The position numbers were made by a program, and so were the translations under genes. Below, piece after piece: positions 51,876 to 63,438 of a stretch of 64,000 nucleotides of DNA. Position 1 is the first letter of the stretch. Every line of letters starts with the position of its first letter. The stretch is from Taeniopygia guttata (taxonomy: Eukaryota > Chordata > Aves > Passeriformes > Estrildidae), in assembly GCF_048771995.1 (NCBI RefSeq), contig NC_133064.1, positions 31,351,001 through 31,415,000 of the forward strand, read 5' to 3'. A model generated the notes under the pieces. The model saw only the letters and a list, made by a program, of their open reading frames with translations. It did no database searches and was not told where the DNA came from.

Positions 51876-52320
51876 TGATTTGTCTATTCGAGCCAGGTCT
51901 TATAAGCTCTCATAGACAAGCATTATACCCAGCTAAGCTACCTCAGGTGGCATAAAAGTAGCAGGATGGCTCCTGTGACAGTGTTGGAAACAAAAAAGTT
52001 TTAATAAAAGGCAAAATAAAAAAGCTCTTTACAGAGAAAAAACGAGCCAGGACAAGAGGTTCTTGATCCTGCTGAAACACTTCACAAAAGCAATTTAATT
52101 CTTTTGTTCTCTTCATTTCTAGTGAATTGCTTAGGGGGGACTTTTTGGCTTCTGTCCAATTGACTATCCTTAAGTTTGAGGTGAAGTCTCCAAGGTCCTA
52201 TGAAGTGTCTTTTAACCAAATTGAGGAGAGAAACTTCTGGGGTTTTGTCCTTTTTAAGGAGACAAAGGGTAACTTGTTTACTCCATCAACAGGGGGAACA
52301 TTCCTACACTAATGGGGTAG
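51876..52320. other. Unclassified insertion in H2 env
   Basis: It separates the TM ectodomain from the membrane anchor. It has aataaaagg near 52005 and a 61-codon frame (52127-52312) I do not recognise. Probably an LTR or other retroelement part; ends and TSD unresolved. Confidence 0.4.
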
Positions 52321-52501
52321 TGTATTAGAGATAGAATGGTGGAAGAAATCAGGATTCTTCCGTTTATGTGTTATAACTGTTTTGATGTTTCTTCCTTGTT
52401 TAATCCCATATTTTATTTGATTATCAGCATAGTCAAAAGAATGCAAGTGGACAAGAAATATTGCTCAAGCCAAATGATTTATAAAGAATAAGAGGGAGGA
52501 T
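52321..52501 (+). pseudogene. env: H2 env membrane anchor and PPT
   Basis: The WWKKSGFF block and a hydrophobic anchor match the end of provirus H TM. The stretch then degenerates into the PPT aagaataagagggagga (52484-52500). Confidence 0.7.
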
Positions 52502-52657
52502 TGTGAAAAATGCATATTTTATGATTGGATTTTTGCAAATATTAAAATGAATATTATATGTGTTATGTTAGAAAGTTATGCTGTATTAATTCTCTTAAGT
52601 AGTGTGTTAAATATAGTTTTAGGTTATAACATAATGTTAAAATAGAAAGTATGCTAT
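52502..52657 (+). mobile_element. H2 3' LTR, truncated
   Basis: Starts tgtgaaaaatgc after the PPT. Cut after about 156 bp by the ERVL-2 LTR. It does not match the LTR of provirus H. Confidence 0.65.
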
Positions 52658-53277
52658 TGTCCTGGGTTGACTATATGATGCTTTTATCCCCAATCGTCTA
52701 TTCTGTTTCTACTGAATAATAAGTTTTACACCTTTAAGACTTGTTCCAGGAGTGAAGGGTGGAGAGAAGAAGCGTGCAGTTTGTTTTCAGAAACAGCACT
52801 CACTCCTCCACATGCCTGCTCCTGGACTGTGTTGTCTGCGGATAGACAGACAGCGAGACAGAGCTCTCCTTTGCTTTTAGTTAGTTTTAGCTAGCTGAGG
52901 CAAAAAAGTTCCCTGGACTGTGGCTTTTCCTTTTCTTTAGACCTGCTCAAACCTGCTCTGGACTGAACACCGGCAGCTCACACCTGTGGCCCATTGGGCC
53001 CGGCCTGGGCCGCGGCATTTCCAGTGCCAGAAAGACTGAGTGAGCCAAGCTGCAGCCCAGGGAGGGGACTTTTCTGAGTTTGTCTCTCTTTTAGAGCAGC
53101 AAGAAGTTTTATTGTTTAATATTGTTTAGGTTTTCTTGTTTAATAAACGTGGGTTTTTTTCACTTTTCTCCAAGGAGGCATTTTTCCCAAACTGGTTGGG
53201 GGGAGGGGCCAATTAAATCTGCTTCCTAGAGGAACCCTTTTGGGGGTTGTCTCCCAAATTTGCCCTGAACCAGGACA
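52658..53277 (+). mobile_element. 5' LTR of ERVL-2 (620 bp)
   Basis: tgtcctggg to ccaggaca; aataaac near 53142. Confidence 0.92.
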
Positions 53278-53288
53278 AATACATTTAT

Positions 53289-53306
53289 TGGCGCCCAACA
53301 CGTAGC
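53289..53306 (+). promoter_or_regulatory. Primer-binding site, tRNA-Lys-like (ERVL-2)
   Basis: tggcgcccaacacgtagc; the first 11 bases match the Lys-type PBS. Confidence 0.75.
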
Positions 53307-53716
53307 CCGAGAAAGTAGAAAAAACCTTTATTGATTGCATGTTAGTTGTGCTTGCTCTGTAGTGGATTAAAGCAGTCAGTAGCCATTTTGCTTGAATTCA
53401 TAATGTCTCTTGGGGTAGAGGCCTTCATGTGGTTCTAGTCTCCAGGCTTTTTTGAGGTTTTAATACTTTTTTAGTCACTAGGATTATTGTCCCTAACACA
53501 TAGTTTTTACAGTAGAGGAGCACAGATTAAAATTGCTATTGTGCTGGGCTTGGTGATAGTGATTTATAGAGCATTTACAAAGATCCTAGAATCTGCTCAA
53601 GATATGTATGGTTTATGGTTTCTTCATCCTACCCTGTGTCCCAGTTCCAGTAGTATGTTTTGGGGGTTTATTAGTAATTGCACCTGGTTTGTTAGAGGAA
53701 GAGTAGGGGATGAGGT

Positions 53717-53868
53717 TTTCCTTTCCTTTCCTTTCCTTTCCTTTCCTTTCCTTTCCTTTCCTTTCCTTTCCTTTCCTTTCCTTTCCTTTCCTTTCCTTTC
53801 CTTTCCTTTCCTTTCCTTTCCTTTCCTTTCCTTTCCTTTCCTTTCCTTTCCTTTCCTTTCCTTTCCTT
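53717..53868 (+). repeat. (TTTCC)n microsatellite, about 30 units
   Basis: Uninterrupted pentanucleotide repeat. It replaces a short ttgctttccttcttc stretch seen at the same place in ERVL-1 (near 1321). Confidence 0.97.
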
Positions 53869-54393
53869 CTTCTCCTTTGAATGTTATGTCACTTTTTGAG
53901 AATGCTCCATTTCCCCTGAACGTTAGAGACCATCTTTCTGGTATTTAATCTAGTAAAGTTCCTTTATACAGTCTGCAGCTTCTCTAGAGTGAGGGCTGAG
54001 ATGTCCAGAAGAGCTGATGAGACCCCTGACCCAGGTGTGGAAAATCCTGAGTAGTGTGAAGAATGAGAAAATATAGGCCAAACCCTGAAAGAATTTTCTT
54101 ACCCTGTAGACTAGGATTTTCTACTTAAAGAAATTCAGAACCGAGGTGAGATGGGGAAATACCTGAAAGAGAAGTACCATCATAATGACTATAAAGAAAA
54201 AAAGCTCATTGCAATAAGCTAGACTCTGGCCTATGCTTATTGCACACTGCTAGATACTGTAGGGAGGCAGATAGAGACAGGGGGGCAGGGAGATAAACCA
54301 GCAACTACCCCAGTCACTCAGGCTGCAGCCAACACCCCGGCTATTCAGGTTGTAACTAAACCAAACAGTAACCCTAAGCCATTAGCAGTCGAT

Positions 54394-54412
54394 GGGGGGG
54401 GGGGGGGGGGGG
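54394..54412 (+). repeat. Poly(G) run
   Basis: 19 consecutive G inside gag. Confidence 0.95.
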
Positions 54413-56314
54413 AACACACAAGCAAAACCAATCAGCTATTAACAGACAATAATGATCCAAGGGAAGGACCCTCAATGCCAGTTACTGACACAAAAGCCAG
54501 AGTTAAAACAACTGACACAAGATCAGAAGCCACTATTGAATCCTATTCCCTGAAAGACCTTCATAACCTAAAAAAAGATTACACTCAAAGACCTGATGAA
54601 TCTATAGTTAGTTGGTTAGTCCGTCTTTGAGATGCTGCAGGCGAGGCTACAATTTTCGAGGGTAGTGAAGTGAGGCATTTAAGATCCCTGTCACACAATC
54701 CAGTTATTAACCAAAGAATGATGAAGGGGGCTAACTCTCAAAGTCTCTGGGCACGGGTCCTGGGAAGTGTAACACAAAGATATCTGTGCAGATGATCTCT
54801 ATATGCAGCAAACCCAGTGGAAGACTATAGAACAAAGAAATCACAAGATTTTACTTTAATAAAAGCTAAAGTGAACCTAACTAAAAATAAGGAAAAACCC
54901 ACTCTATTATGACTAACCCAAAAGCCCCATACATTTTAAGCATAAACTTCCTCCAAAATAGGTATTTCAAAGACCCAAAGAAACTCAAGTAAACATTTAA
55001 AATAGCTGCTGTAAAAACAAAGAGCATCAAGCAATTAAACAGCTTACCTTAACTATCAAAAAACTCATCTACAGTAAAACTCCTAAAAATAAAAGAACAA
55101 CAAATACCAATTACCACCTCAACAGTACACCACCAACAGTACCAAACAAATCAAAATACCATAATCCCCATCCACAAAATAATCCGTAAACTAAAAAAAC
55201 AAAAAGTAGTCAACAAAACCCACTCATCCTTCAACAGCCTCATCTGACCTATACATAAATCTAAAAGAGAATAAAAATTAACTGTAAACTATCGTACCTT
55301 AAATAAAGTAACTCCACTGCTAAGCGCTGCTGTACCAAACATACTAAAACTTAAGTACAAGCTAGAGTCCAAAACAACAAAATCGTATACCACTATCAAT
55401 ATTACCAATACATTTTTCTCCATTCCTCTAGCAACAAAATACAAGCCTCAGTTTATGTAAAAGAGAGTACAGCATACCTAGAACTCACTACCCCAAAAGT
55501 AAAAGCAGTCCTACCATCTATGATAAATTAATCCAGACTACATTAAAAAAAGTAAAGTTCCAGAACATCTACAGTATATTAATAACATCATTATATCAAA
55601 AATGACAGCAACAAAAGTGTTTACAAAAAGAAAAAAAAAATCCTGATTCTCCTGAAAGCCAGCTTTACCATCAAAAAGAACAAAGTCAAGAAACCTACTC
55701 AAAAAATCCAGTTCCTAAAAGTAAAGTAACAAAATAAACAACATTAAATTCCCACCAATATCATCAACAAAATCACAGCAGTCTCCACCAACCAACAAAA
55801 AACAGAAGCTTTCCTAAGTGCCATCATTTTTTAAAGAATACATATTCCTAAGTACAGCCAAATTATGAGCCCTTTCTACCTAGTCACCCACCAAAAAACC
55901 ACTTTACACTAAAACCCTAAACAACAACAAACTTTTACCCAAATCAAACAAGAAATCACTAATACAATAACCCTTAACCCAGTCAAAACAAGACCAAATA
56001 TTACGAATGTACTCTACTCTGCAGCCAAAAACCATAGTTTGTCCTAAAGCCTTTAAAAAAAAGTATCTAGTAAAATTCAAAGCCAACCATTAAAATTTTA
56101 GAGTCAAAGATACAAAAAATCTAAAACCAACTATACTCCAACAAAAAAAGAAATTTTAACAACCTATAAAAAAGTGCAAGCCTCCTCAAAAGTAATTAAC
56201 ACTAAAGTACACCACCTCCTAACACTCCAACTACCAATACTAAAGTAAATACTCAAAACAAAAGTTCCCTCTACCCACCATACCACCAGTACTGCATAAA
56301 GCAAGTAGATTACT

Positions 56315-57377
56315 TGTCATGGTTTCACACTGGCACAATGCCAGTGCCCCCATGAAAATGCAATCTTTCAATTGAATGCTGTGAAATGCAAATGAGAACA
56401 AAGCAAAGCAGGCCCAAGCAAAATAACAAGAAAAAAACTTTATTAAGCTACTACTACTATACTACTATAAAAGGAAAAAGAAAGAAAAAAACACACACAA
56501 AAATCAAAGTTAAAACCTTCCAAAGCATTCCTCCTCTCACCACCCAACTCCAACAAACCACAGTGAGACACAACCTGGACCCCAATCAGGTTTCCACCCT
56601 CCAGACAATTGATTCTCAGTCTATCGAGGGAGAGAGGAGCCCCTCCTGTGCTACAGACCCCCCAAGAAAGACAGCTGCCACACCCTGTGCTTCCATGTCA
56701 CACATGGCACCACCCGGAGAAAAAAGTTTGCCAATGGTGACCCTCTCCTTTCTATGCACAGTGCTCTCACCACCAATGCATGGATGGACAGACTGCTTTT
56801 AGGATTTTTTTCTTTTCAAGGATGCCCTGCCAAGAGGGGAAAAAACAACAGTTCAGTTTTTCATTTTTGGGACCACAGTCTCCCCCCCCCTTTTCCCCTG
56901 GGGCCGAGGGTCCAAGAACAGAGATGATCTTCTCTTCTTCTTCTCTGAAGACAGGGGGCACCACCACAAACCTCCCTAACTTTTCTCTGTTCTGCTCCAC
57001 TTCTGTCTTTTCCCAGCTGAAGCAGGTCTCTTTGGCTCACCAGCATCCTCCTAATATACAGTGTCTCTTGGAGGAGAAGATCGGTTCAGTCTGTGGCTAC
57101 TAAGAAAAAGTCCAGCCGAAAGCCACTCCATCATCTCCTCCCACCTAGAATTTCTCCTTCTAACATCCCAGGGTCCAGGCTGTCTCTCTTCCTCTCTTTC
57201 AAAATGAGGAGGAGAAAAATTTCACAAAGCTTTCATTTCTCAAGGAAGGGTTAAAAGTCCCAACTCCCAAGGATGGCTCACTGCCCAGGCTCCGGCTCCC
57301 ACAGGCAGCTGGGCACCTTGCGGCTCCCCCACTCTTCTCCTTCCCTGTGGTGAACTGCTGACAAACCACCGCTGTCT

Positions 57378-57420
<43 letters not shown>

Positions 57421-57723
57421 CTGGGGGGGAATGGAGGCATCCCAGATTTTTCCACCCTTCCATCTGCTGGCCCCACTCCAGTCCATCCACCCTTGGGCCT
57501 ACCTCCGAAGGCCACATGGCTTTCCCCTCCCCCACCCAGCCACGGCCGGGCAGGGGAGAGTCCTGCACTGCACGCTGACCAGAACCAAAGAGAGCGAGTC
57601 CTCCTAGGAATTCTGCTTTTAACCCTTCTGTGTTCTTAGAGGCGTGTCCACCTTCAATTGGTCAATATCCAAATTGTCCTCTTCCTTCCGAGAAAAATTC
57701 TTTTTCCGTGTCAAAACACGACA
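56315..57723 (-). mobile_element. Solo LTR, family K, reverse (1,409 bp), 5-bp TSD
   Basis: Plus strand tgtcatggtttcac to aaacacgaca, flanked by ttact at 56310-56314 and 57724-57728. Base composition is normal, unlike the hypermutated host, so it arrived later. It contains a (GA)n tract (about 57380-57418). Confidence 0.93.
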
Positions 57724-58003
57724 TTACTCTTATCACACAACGTGCCCAGGTTAAAAAACTAAATCGCCCTAAGATTTTAGAAATAATTACAAACTAGCCT
57801 AAAAGTAAAAATTTTAGTCTCACTAATAAAGAAAAACAAGAACAAGTAACACATACTAAAGAAGCGCCACCATATAACCAACTACCAGCAAAAAAACCCC
57901 ACGTTACACTCTTTTAAATAATAGTTCTTACCACATTGTAAAAATAAAACAAAACTAAAAAGCAGCCATATAGAGCCCCACACGGCAGGTCGCAGAAGTT
58001 ACT

Positions 58004-58348
58004 TGTTGCCTTCAGGGGAGGCAACGGCGACCTGGTTGCAAGGAGGCAGCACGGCAGCCCGGCCTAGTCTGGGCTACTCGGGCTAACGACACACGCAAAC
58101 ACCAATGTGGTGGACGGTCGAAAGCATTTATTATCTTATCTCATGGGTTTAAATAGTCTTGGGGGACTTTGCTACGTCAGGGGGGGTTGGTAGGGTCTAT
58201 AGGGTTAGTCAGGAGTGGAAAACTACTGGGTTAGGTGTGGTTACATGTTCTGGGGATGGTAGATAACGTGTTGTAAAGGAGAAGGGGGAAGAGTCTTTCT
58301 TTCCGTCACATCCCGGGATCTTCCGTTCGCCTGTCCCTATCTACTACA
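58004..58348 (-). mobile_element. Solo LTR, family B, reverse, 6-bp TSD
   Basis: Plus strand tgttgcc to ctactaca, 345 bp, flanked by gttact at 57998-58003 and 58349-58354. Same family as B1 and B2. Confidence 0.93.
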
Positions 58349-59560
58349 GTTACTAAAAAAAAAAAAAAAAGTAAATCAAGCCAACTCACTAAACTCAAAG
58401 CTTTTCAACTAACCCTAAACATTACAAAATGAAAGAAGCCAAAACTCTACCTCTGCACTAATTCATAAATAATAACCAATGCTCTAAAAAGATAACTAGA
58501 AAAGTAAAAAAAAAACCCAAACTAATTAACAATGTGCAAAAAAACCAATTTAAGCTGCTAATAAGCAAAAAACACATTACTACCTAAAAAAAACTCCCTG
58601 TAAAAGTTCACCATGTCCTTAAGAGCAAAACCAATAAAGAGCACCAAAACAATCAACAAGTAAATCAAACTACCAAAATAAGAGTATCAAAAATAAACAT
58701 AAATTAACAACACAAGAAAAAGTTGTTCCTAACACAATAAATCCATAATACCTCAAGCCATCAAAGTAAAAATGCCACTTTTAAGTAGACATGAAACTGA
58801 AAAGTAAATTTAACCATAGATAGTGTTTCACAAGTTATCCATAACTGCAAAACATATACGACCATCAAACAAGCCAAGGAAGTAAAACAGCTATAGTATA
58901 ATAAGCAGTAGTCCAAACACAAGTAGAAAGAAGCCTAGCAAATTAACTACATCACACTGCCCCAGACATGCCAAAGCAAGCACTATGTGCTCACAATAGT
59001 AGAAACCACCACAAAATAGTCAAAAACCTACCCTGTATCTCATACAACAACCCGTAACACCATCCTGAGCCTTAAAAAAACAAGTCCTTTAAAAGCATAG
59101 TACCCCTAAAAAAATTAAATCAGACAATAAGACTCATTTCAAAAACAACTTTATCCACACCTGATCTAAAAAGCATAACATTAAGTGTACCATATTCCCT
59201 ACCATACACCAGCTACAAACAAAGTAAAAAAGTACAATAAACTATTATAAACCACCTTAAAAACATTAAATAAAAAATCTTTCAAAAATTGAGAACATCT
59301 AACAAAAACCACCTAGTTAATTAACACCCGGAGCTCTACCAGTCAAGTAGACCCTACCCAATCGAAACCTTTACATATAGTAAATAAAACCAAAATCCCA
59401 GTAGTACATATCAAAAGTTTGTTAAAAAAGACAGTGTTGATCAATTGTACCTCAAGTACAGACAAACCTATTTGTGAAGTTATCTTTACTCAAAACCAAG
59501 TTACACATAGTAAATAACACAAAAAAATAACACAATGCGTACCTCAAAAAGATCTAATTG

Positions 59561-59718
59561 TTAAGTAAAAACTATGAGTAAATATCACTGTTTGCTAAAT
59601 ATTACTACTGTTATCTGTGTATAGCTGTATATTAGATGTATAATGTATATGTTTGTAAAGTTAGAATATATATATTAGTTTTAGGAGTAACCTAACGATA
59701 TGAGGATAAGGAGTAGAA
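59561..59718 (+). other. ERVL-2 tail and PPT
   Basis: AT-rich non-coding stretch; ends in aaggagtagaa before the LTR. Confidence 0.6.
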
Positions 59719-59829
59719 TGTCCTAGGTTGACTATACGATGCTTTTATCCCCAATCGTCTATTCTGTTTCTGCTGAATAATAAGTTTTACAACTTTAAGA
59801 CTTGTTCCAGGAGTAAAGGGGAGAAGAAG
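59719..59829 (+). mobile_element. ERVL-2 3' LTR, truncated
   Basis: The first 111 bp match 52658-52770. The rest is cut off by a K-family LTR. Confidence 0.85.
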
Positions 59830-60307
59830 TGTTGTGGTTTGACATGGGAAAAAGAATCTTCTCAGAAGGAAGAAGTAAATTTGGATATTGACACTTGGAG
59901 TGACCAATTGAGGGTGGACACGCCTCTGAGAACACAGAGGGGTTAAAAACAGAATTCCCAGGAGAACTCTCTCTCTTTAGTACTGGTCAGGGTGCAGTGC
60001 AGGACTCTCCCCTGCCTGGCCCGTGACTGGGTGGGGGAGGGGAGCCATGTGGCCCAGGTTGAAATAGGCCGAAGGGTGGAAGGACTGGAACTGGGCTAGC
60101 CCCCTTCAAATAGAAGAGTAGAGAAATCTGGGATGTCTGCGTTCCCCCGCCAGAGTCTCTCTCGAGAGGGAGAGATAGAAAGAGACAGCGACGGTCTGCC
60201 AGCAGTACACCACGGAGAAGGAGAAGAGCGGGGGAGGGGGCGAAGGAAGGTGCCCAGCCGTGGGAGCCAGAGATCCGGGCAGAAAGCCATCCAGGGAGTC
60301 GGGACTT
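59830..60307 (+). mobile_element. K-family LTR, 5' part, diverged
   Basis: Starts tgttgtggtttgacatggg and follows the K LTR for about 478 bp with many differences, up to gggactt, where the next K LTR begins. It is either truncated, or the tandem array inserted into it and its right half lies beyond the window. Confidence 0.75.
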
Positions 60308-61704
60308 TGTCATGGTTTGACACGGGAAGAGAATTTTTCAGAAGGAAGAGGTTCACCAGTCAGGGGTCAGGTTTAGATACTGACACTTGGGGTGACCAAT
60401 TGAAGGTGGACACGCCTCTGAGAACACAGAGGGGTTAAAAGCGGAATTCCCAGGAGGACTCGTGCTTCTTTGGTTCCGGTCATCGCATGGTACGGACCTC
60501 CCCCCCCCCAGCCCGGGCTGGGTGGGGGAGGGGAGCCATGCGGCCTGCACAGGTAGGCCAGGAGGTAAAGGATCGGAACCGGCTGGGTCAGCTCCTGCAG
60601 ATGGAAGGGTGGAGAAATCTGGGATGTCTCCGCTCCCCCCAGAGTCTCTCTCTCTCCCAGGAGAGAAAAAGAGACAGAGACTCGGTGGTTTTATCAGCAG
60701 TTCGCCGCAGGGAAGGAGAAGAGCGGGGGGGCCGCAAGGTGCCCAGCCGGGCTGTGGGAGCTGGAGCCTGGGCAGCGAGCCATCCTTGGGAGTTGGGACT
60801 TTTAACCCTTCCTGAGAAATGAAAGCTTTATGAAATATTACTCCTCCTGAATTTGAAGAAAAGAGAGACAGCTTGAAACCTCAGATGTTTAGAGAAGAAG
60901 GTTGGGGGCAGATGATAGAGTGGCTTTTTGGCTGGACTCTTCTTGTTTACCATAGACTGAACCACTCTTTCTTTCAAGAGGGACTGCATTTTAGGGGGAT
61001 GCATTGGTTGAGCCAAGAGACCTTCTGCAGCAACTACCAGTTTTGGAGTGGACAGAGAGAGAGCTGAGGAGGGTGTGAGGATGCCCTCCATCTTCAGGAA
61101 GAAGAGAAGGCGATCTCTGTCTTTTGGACCCTCGGCCCCAGGGGAAAATGGGGGGGACTCTAGTCCCAGATTGTGATACTGGACTGTTGTTCCTGGTGGT
61201 CCTTGGCAAAGCATCCTTAAAGGGGCCCTATAAGCAGTCTCTGTCCATGCCCGGTGGTGAGAGCACTGGGACATGGAGAGGAGAGTGTCACATTGGCCGG
61301 TCTGGGCGGTGCCACGTGTGACATTGGAAACACAAAAGGTGGCAGTTGTGTTTCCTGGGGGTCTATGGTGCAAGGGGGACTCCTCTCTTCCCCGATGGAC
61401 TCAGTATTGATTATATTGAAGGGTGAAAACTTGATTAAGGATCCAAATGGGTCTCGCTGGGGTTTGGTGGAGTTGGGTGGAGGGAGGAGAAATGTTTTGG
61501 AAGGTTTTCATTTCGAATTTTGTGTGTTTTTTTCCTTTCCTTTCTTTTCCTTTTATAGTAGTAGTAGTAGTAGTGTAATAAGCTTTTTCTTTTGTTATTA
61601 AGTTTGGCCTGCTTTGCTCTGTTCTTGATCACATTTCACAGCATTTGATTGGTAAGTTGTATTTTCATGGGGTGCTGGCATTGTGCCAGCGTCAAACCAT
61701 GACA
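60308..61704 (+). mobile_element. K-family LTR, array copy 1 (1,397 bp)
   Basis: Starts tgtcatggtttgac and ends gtcaaaccatgaca, a perfect 14-bp terminal inverted repeat. aataa signal (gtgtaataagc) near 61575. Short frames inside are shared by all copies and look non-coding. Confidence 0.92.
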
Positions 61705-61871
61705 TTTTTGGTTCCCTGACCGGGAAACGAACTTTGGGTAAGATAAGATGGTGATAAGATGAAGGCTGTGAGATGGGATCAAAAAGGAACAAAAGCAAAG
61801 CATGAGTTTGGTTAAATGTAGTTTTGGTAATTATTTTTTGTAATCTGTGTTCTCAGAGGCGAAGGGTGGAG
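61705..61871 (+). other. Minimal internal segment with tRNA-Glu PBS
   Basis: 167 bp between two K LTRs. PBS tggttccctgaccgggaa (61709-61726) is fully complementary to the tRNA-Glu 3' end as I know it. It ends in a PPT-like gcgaagggtggag. No coding capacity. Confidence 0.9.
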
Positions 61872-63271
61872 TGTCATGGTTTGACACGGGAAGAGAATTT
61901 TTCAGAAGGAAGAGGTTCACCAGTCAGGGGTCAGGTTTAGATACTGACACTTGGGGTGACCAATTGAAGGTGGACACGCCTCTGAGAACACAGAGGGGTT
62001 AAAAGCGGAATTCCCAGGAGGACTCGTGCTTCTTTGGTTCCGGTCATCGCATGGTACGGACCTCCCCCCCCCCAGCCCGGGCTGGGTGGGGGAGGGGAGC
62101 CATGCGGCCTGCACAGGTAGGCCAGGAGGTAAAGGATCGGAACCGGCTGGGTCAGCTCCTGCAGATGGAAGGGTGGAGAAATCTGGGATGTCTCCGCTCC
62201 CCCCAGAGTCTCTCTCTCTCCCAGGAGAGAAAAAGAGACAGAGACTCGGTGGTTTTATCGGCAGTTCGCCGCAGGGAAGGAGAAGAGCGGGGGGGGGCCC
62301 GCAAGGTGCCCAGCCGGGCTGTGGGAGCTGGAGCCTGGGCAGCGAGCCATCCTTGGGAGTTGGGACTTTTAACCCTTCCTGAGAAATGAAAGCTTTATGA
62401 AATATTACTCCTCCTGAATTTGAAGAAAAGAGAGACAGCTTGAAACCTCAGATGTTTAGAGAAGAAGGTTGGGGGCAGATGATAGAGTGGCTTTTTGGCT
62501 GGACTCTTCTTGTTTACCATAGACTGAACCACTCTTTCTTTCAAGAGGGACTGCATTTTAGGGGGATGCATTGGTTGAGCCAAGAGACCTTCTGCAGCAA
62601 CTACCAGTTTTGGAGTGGACAGAGAGAGAGCTGAGGAGGGTGTGAGGATGCCCTCCATCTTCAGGAAGAAGAGAAGGCGATCTCTGTCTTTTGGACCCTC
62701 GGCCCCAGGGGAAAATGGGGGGGACTCTAGTCCCAGATTGTGATACTGGACTGTTGTTCCTGGTGGTCCTTGGCAAAGCATCCTTAAAGGGGCCCTATAA
62801 GCAGTCTCTGTCCATGCCCGGTGGTGAGAGCACTGGGACATGGAGAGGAGAGTGTCACATTGGCCGGTCTGGGCGGTGCCACGTGTGACATTGGAAACAC
62901 AAAAGGTGGCAGTTGTGTTTCCTGGGGGTCTATGGTGCAAGGGGGACTCCTCTCTTCCCCGATGGACTCAGTATTGATTATATTGAAGGGTGAAAACTTG
63001 ATTAAGGATCCAAATGGGTCTCGCTGGGGTTTGGTGGAGTTGGGTGGAGGGAGGAGAAATGTTTTGGAAGGTTTTCATTTCGAATTTTGTGTGTTTTTTT
63101 CCTTTCCTTTCTTTTCCTTTTATAGTAGTAGTAGTAGTAGTGTAATAAGCTTTTTCTTTTGTTATTAAGTTTGGCCTGCTTTGCTCTGTTCTTGATCACA
63201 TTTCACAGCATTTGATTGGTAAGTTGTATTTTCATGGGGTGCTGGCATTGTGCCAGCGTCAAACCATGACA
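61872..63271 (+). mobile_element. K-family LTR, array copy 2 (1,400 bp)
   Basis: Near-identical to copy 1. Differences seen: one A/G (ttatcagcag versus ttatcggcag) and a G/C-run length change near 62290. Confidence 0.93.
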
Positions 63272-63438
63272 TTTTTGGTTCCCTGACCGGGAAACGAACT
63301 TTGGGTAAGATAAGATGGTGATAAGATGAAGGCTGTGAGATGGGATCAAAAAGGAACAAAAGCAAAGCATGAGTTTGGTTAAATGTAGTTTTGGTAATTA
63401 TTTTTTGTAATCTGTGTTCTCAGAGGCGAAGGGTGGAG
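63272..63438 (+). other. Minimal internal segment, second copy
   Basis: Reads as identical to 61705-61871, including the Glu PBS (63276-63293) and PPT. Confidence 0.9.

Larger units (their letters stand above)
53340..54850 (+). pseudogene. gag: ERVL-2 gag remnant with microsatellite
   Basis: Aligns with ERVL-1 gag through the hydrophobic N-terminus and central region to about residue 460, then ends. It carries a TTTCC pentanucleotide expansion (53717-53868) and a 19-G run (54394-54412) where ERVL-1 encodes part of the linker. Several Trp codons are stops. Confidence 0.82.
54851..59560 (+). pseudogene. pol: ERVL-2 pol remnant, hypermutated
   Basis: Collinear with ERVL-1 3220-6190 (protease end, RT, RNase H, integrase) once the two solo LTRs are removed. 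G is replaced by A at most positions over long stretches. In 55277-55440 I count about 26 G-to-A against about four C-to-T. RT active-site, RNase H and integrase codons are destroyed (for example YIDD to YINN near 55580). No frame of useful length survives. Confidence 0.9.
52658..59829 (+). mobile_element. ERVL-2: ERV-L provirus, heavily G-to-A mutated
   Basis: 5' LTR 52658-53277, Lys-like PBS, gag remnant, pol remnant, truncated 3' LTR from 59719. It has the same family layout as ERVL-1. The pol strand is depleted of G relative to ERVL-1, mostly by G-to-A. It contains a solo K LTR and a solo B LTR. The gag 3' end and protease start are deleted near 54840. Confidence 0.9.

Noticed and set aside
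51880..51960. tRNA-like look (attcgagcc, paired stretches)
   Set aside because: No complete cloverleaf or acceptor stem could be drawn; no tRNA gene called anywhere in the window.
57379..57639. 86-codon frame starting in a (GA)n tract
   Set aside because: Arg/Glu run produced by the dinucleotide repeat in a solo LTR.
60828..61373. 181-codon minus-strand frame inside each K LTR (also 62395-62940), plus 110-118-codon plus-strand frames
   Set aside because: Present only because the LTR copies are near-identical; no domain, biased composition, and they overlap regulatory LTR sequence on both strands.
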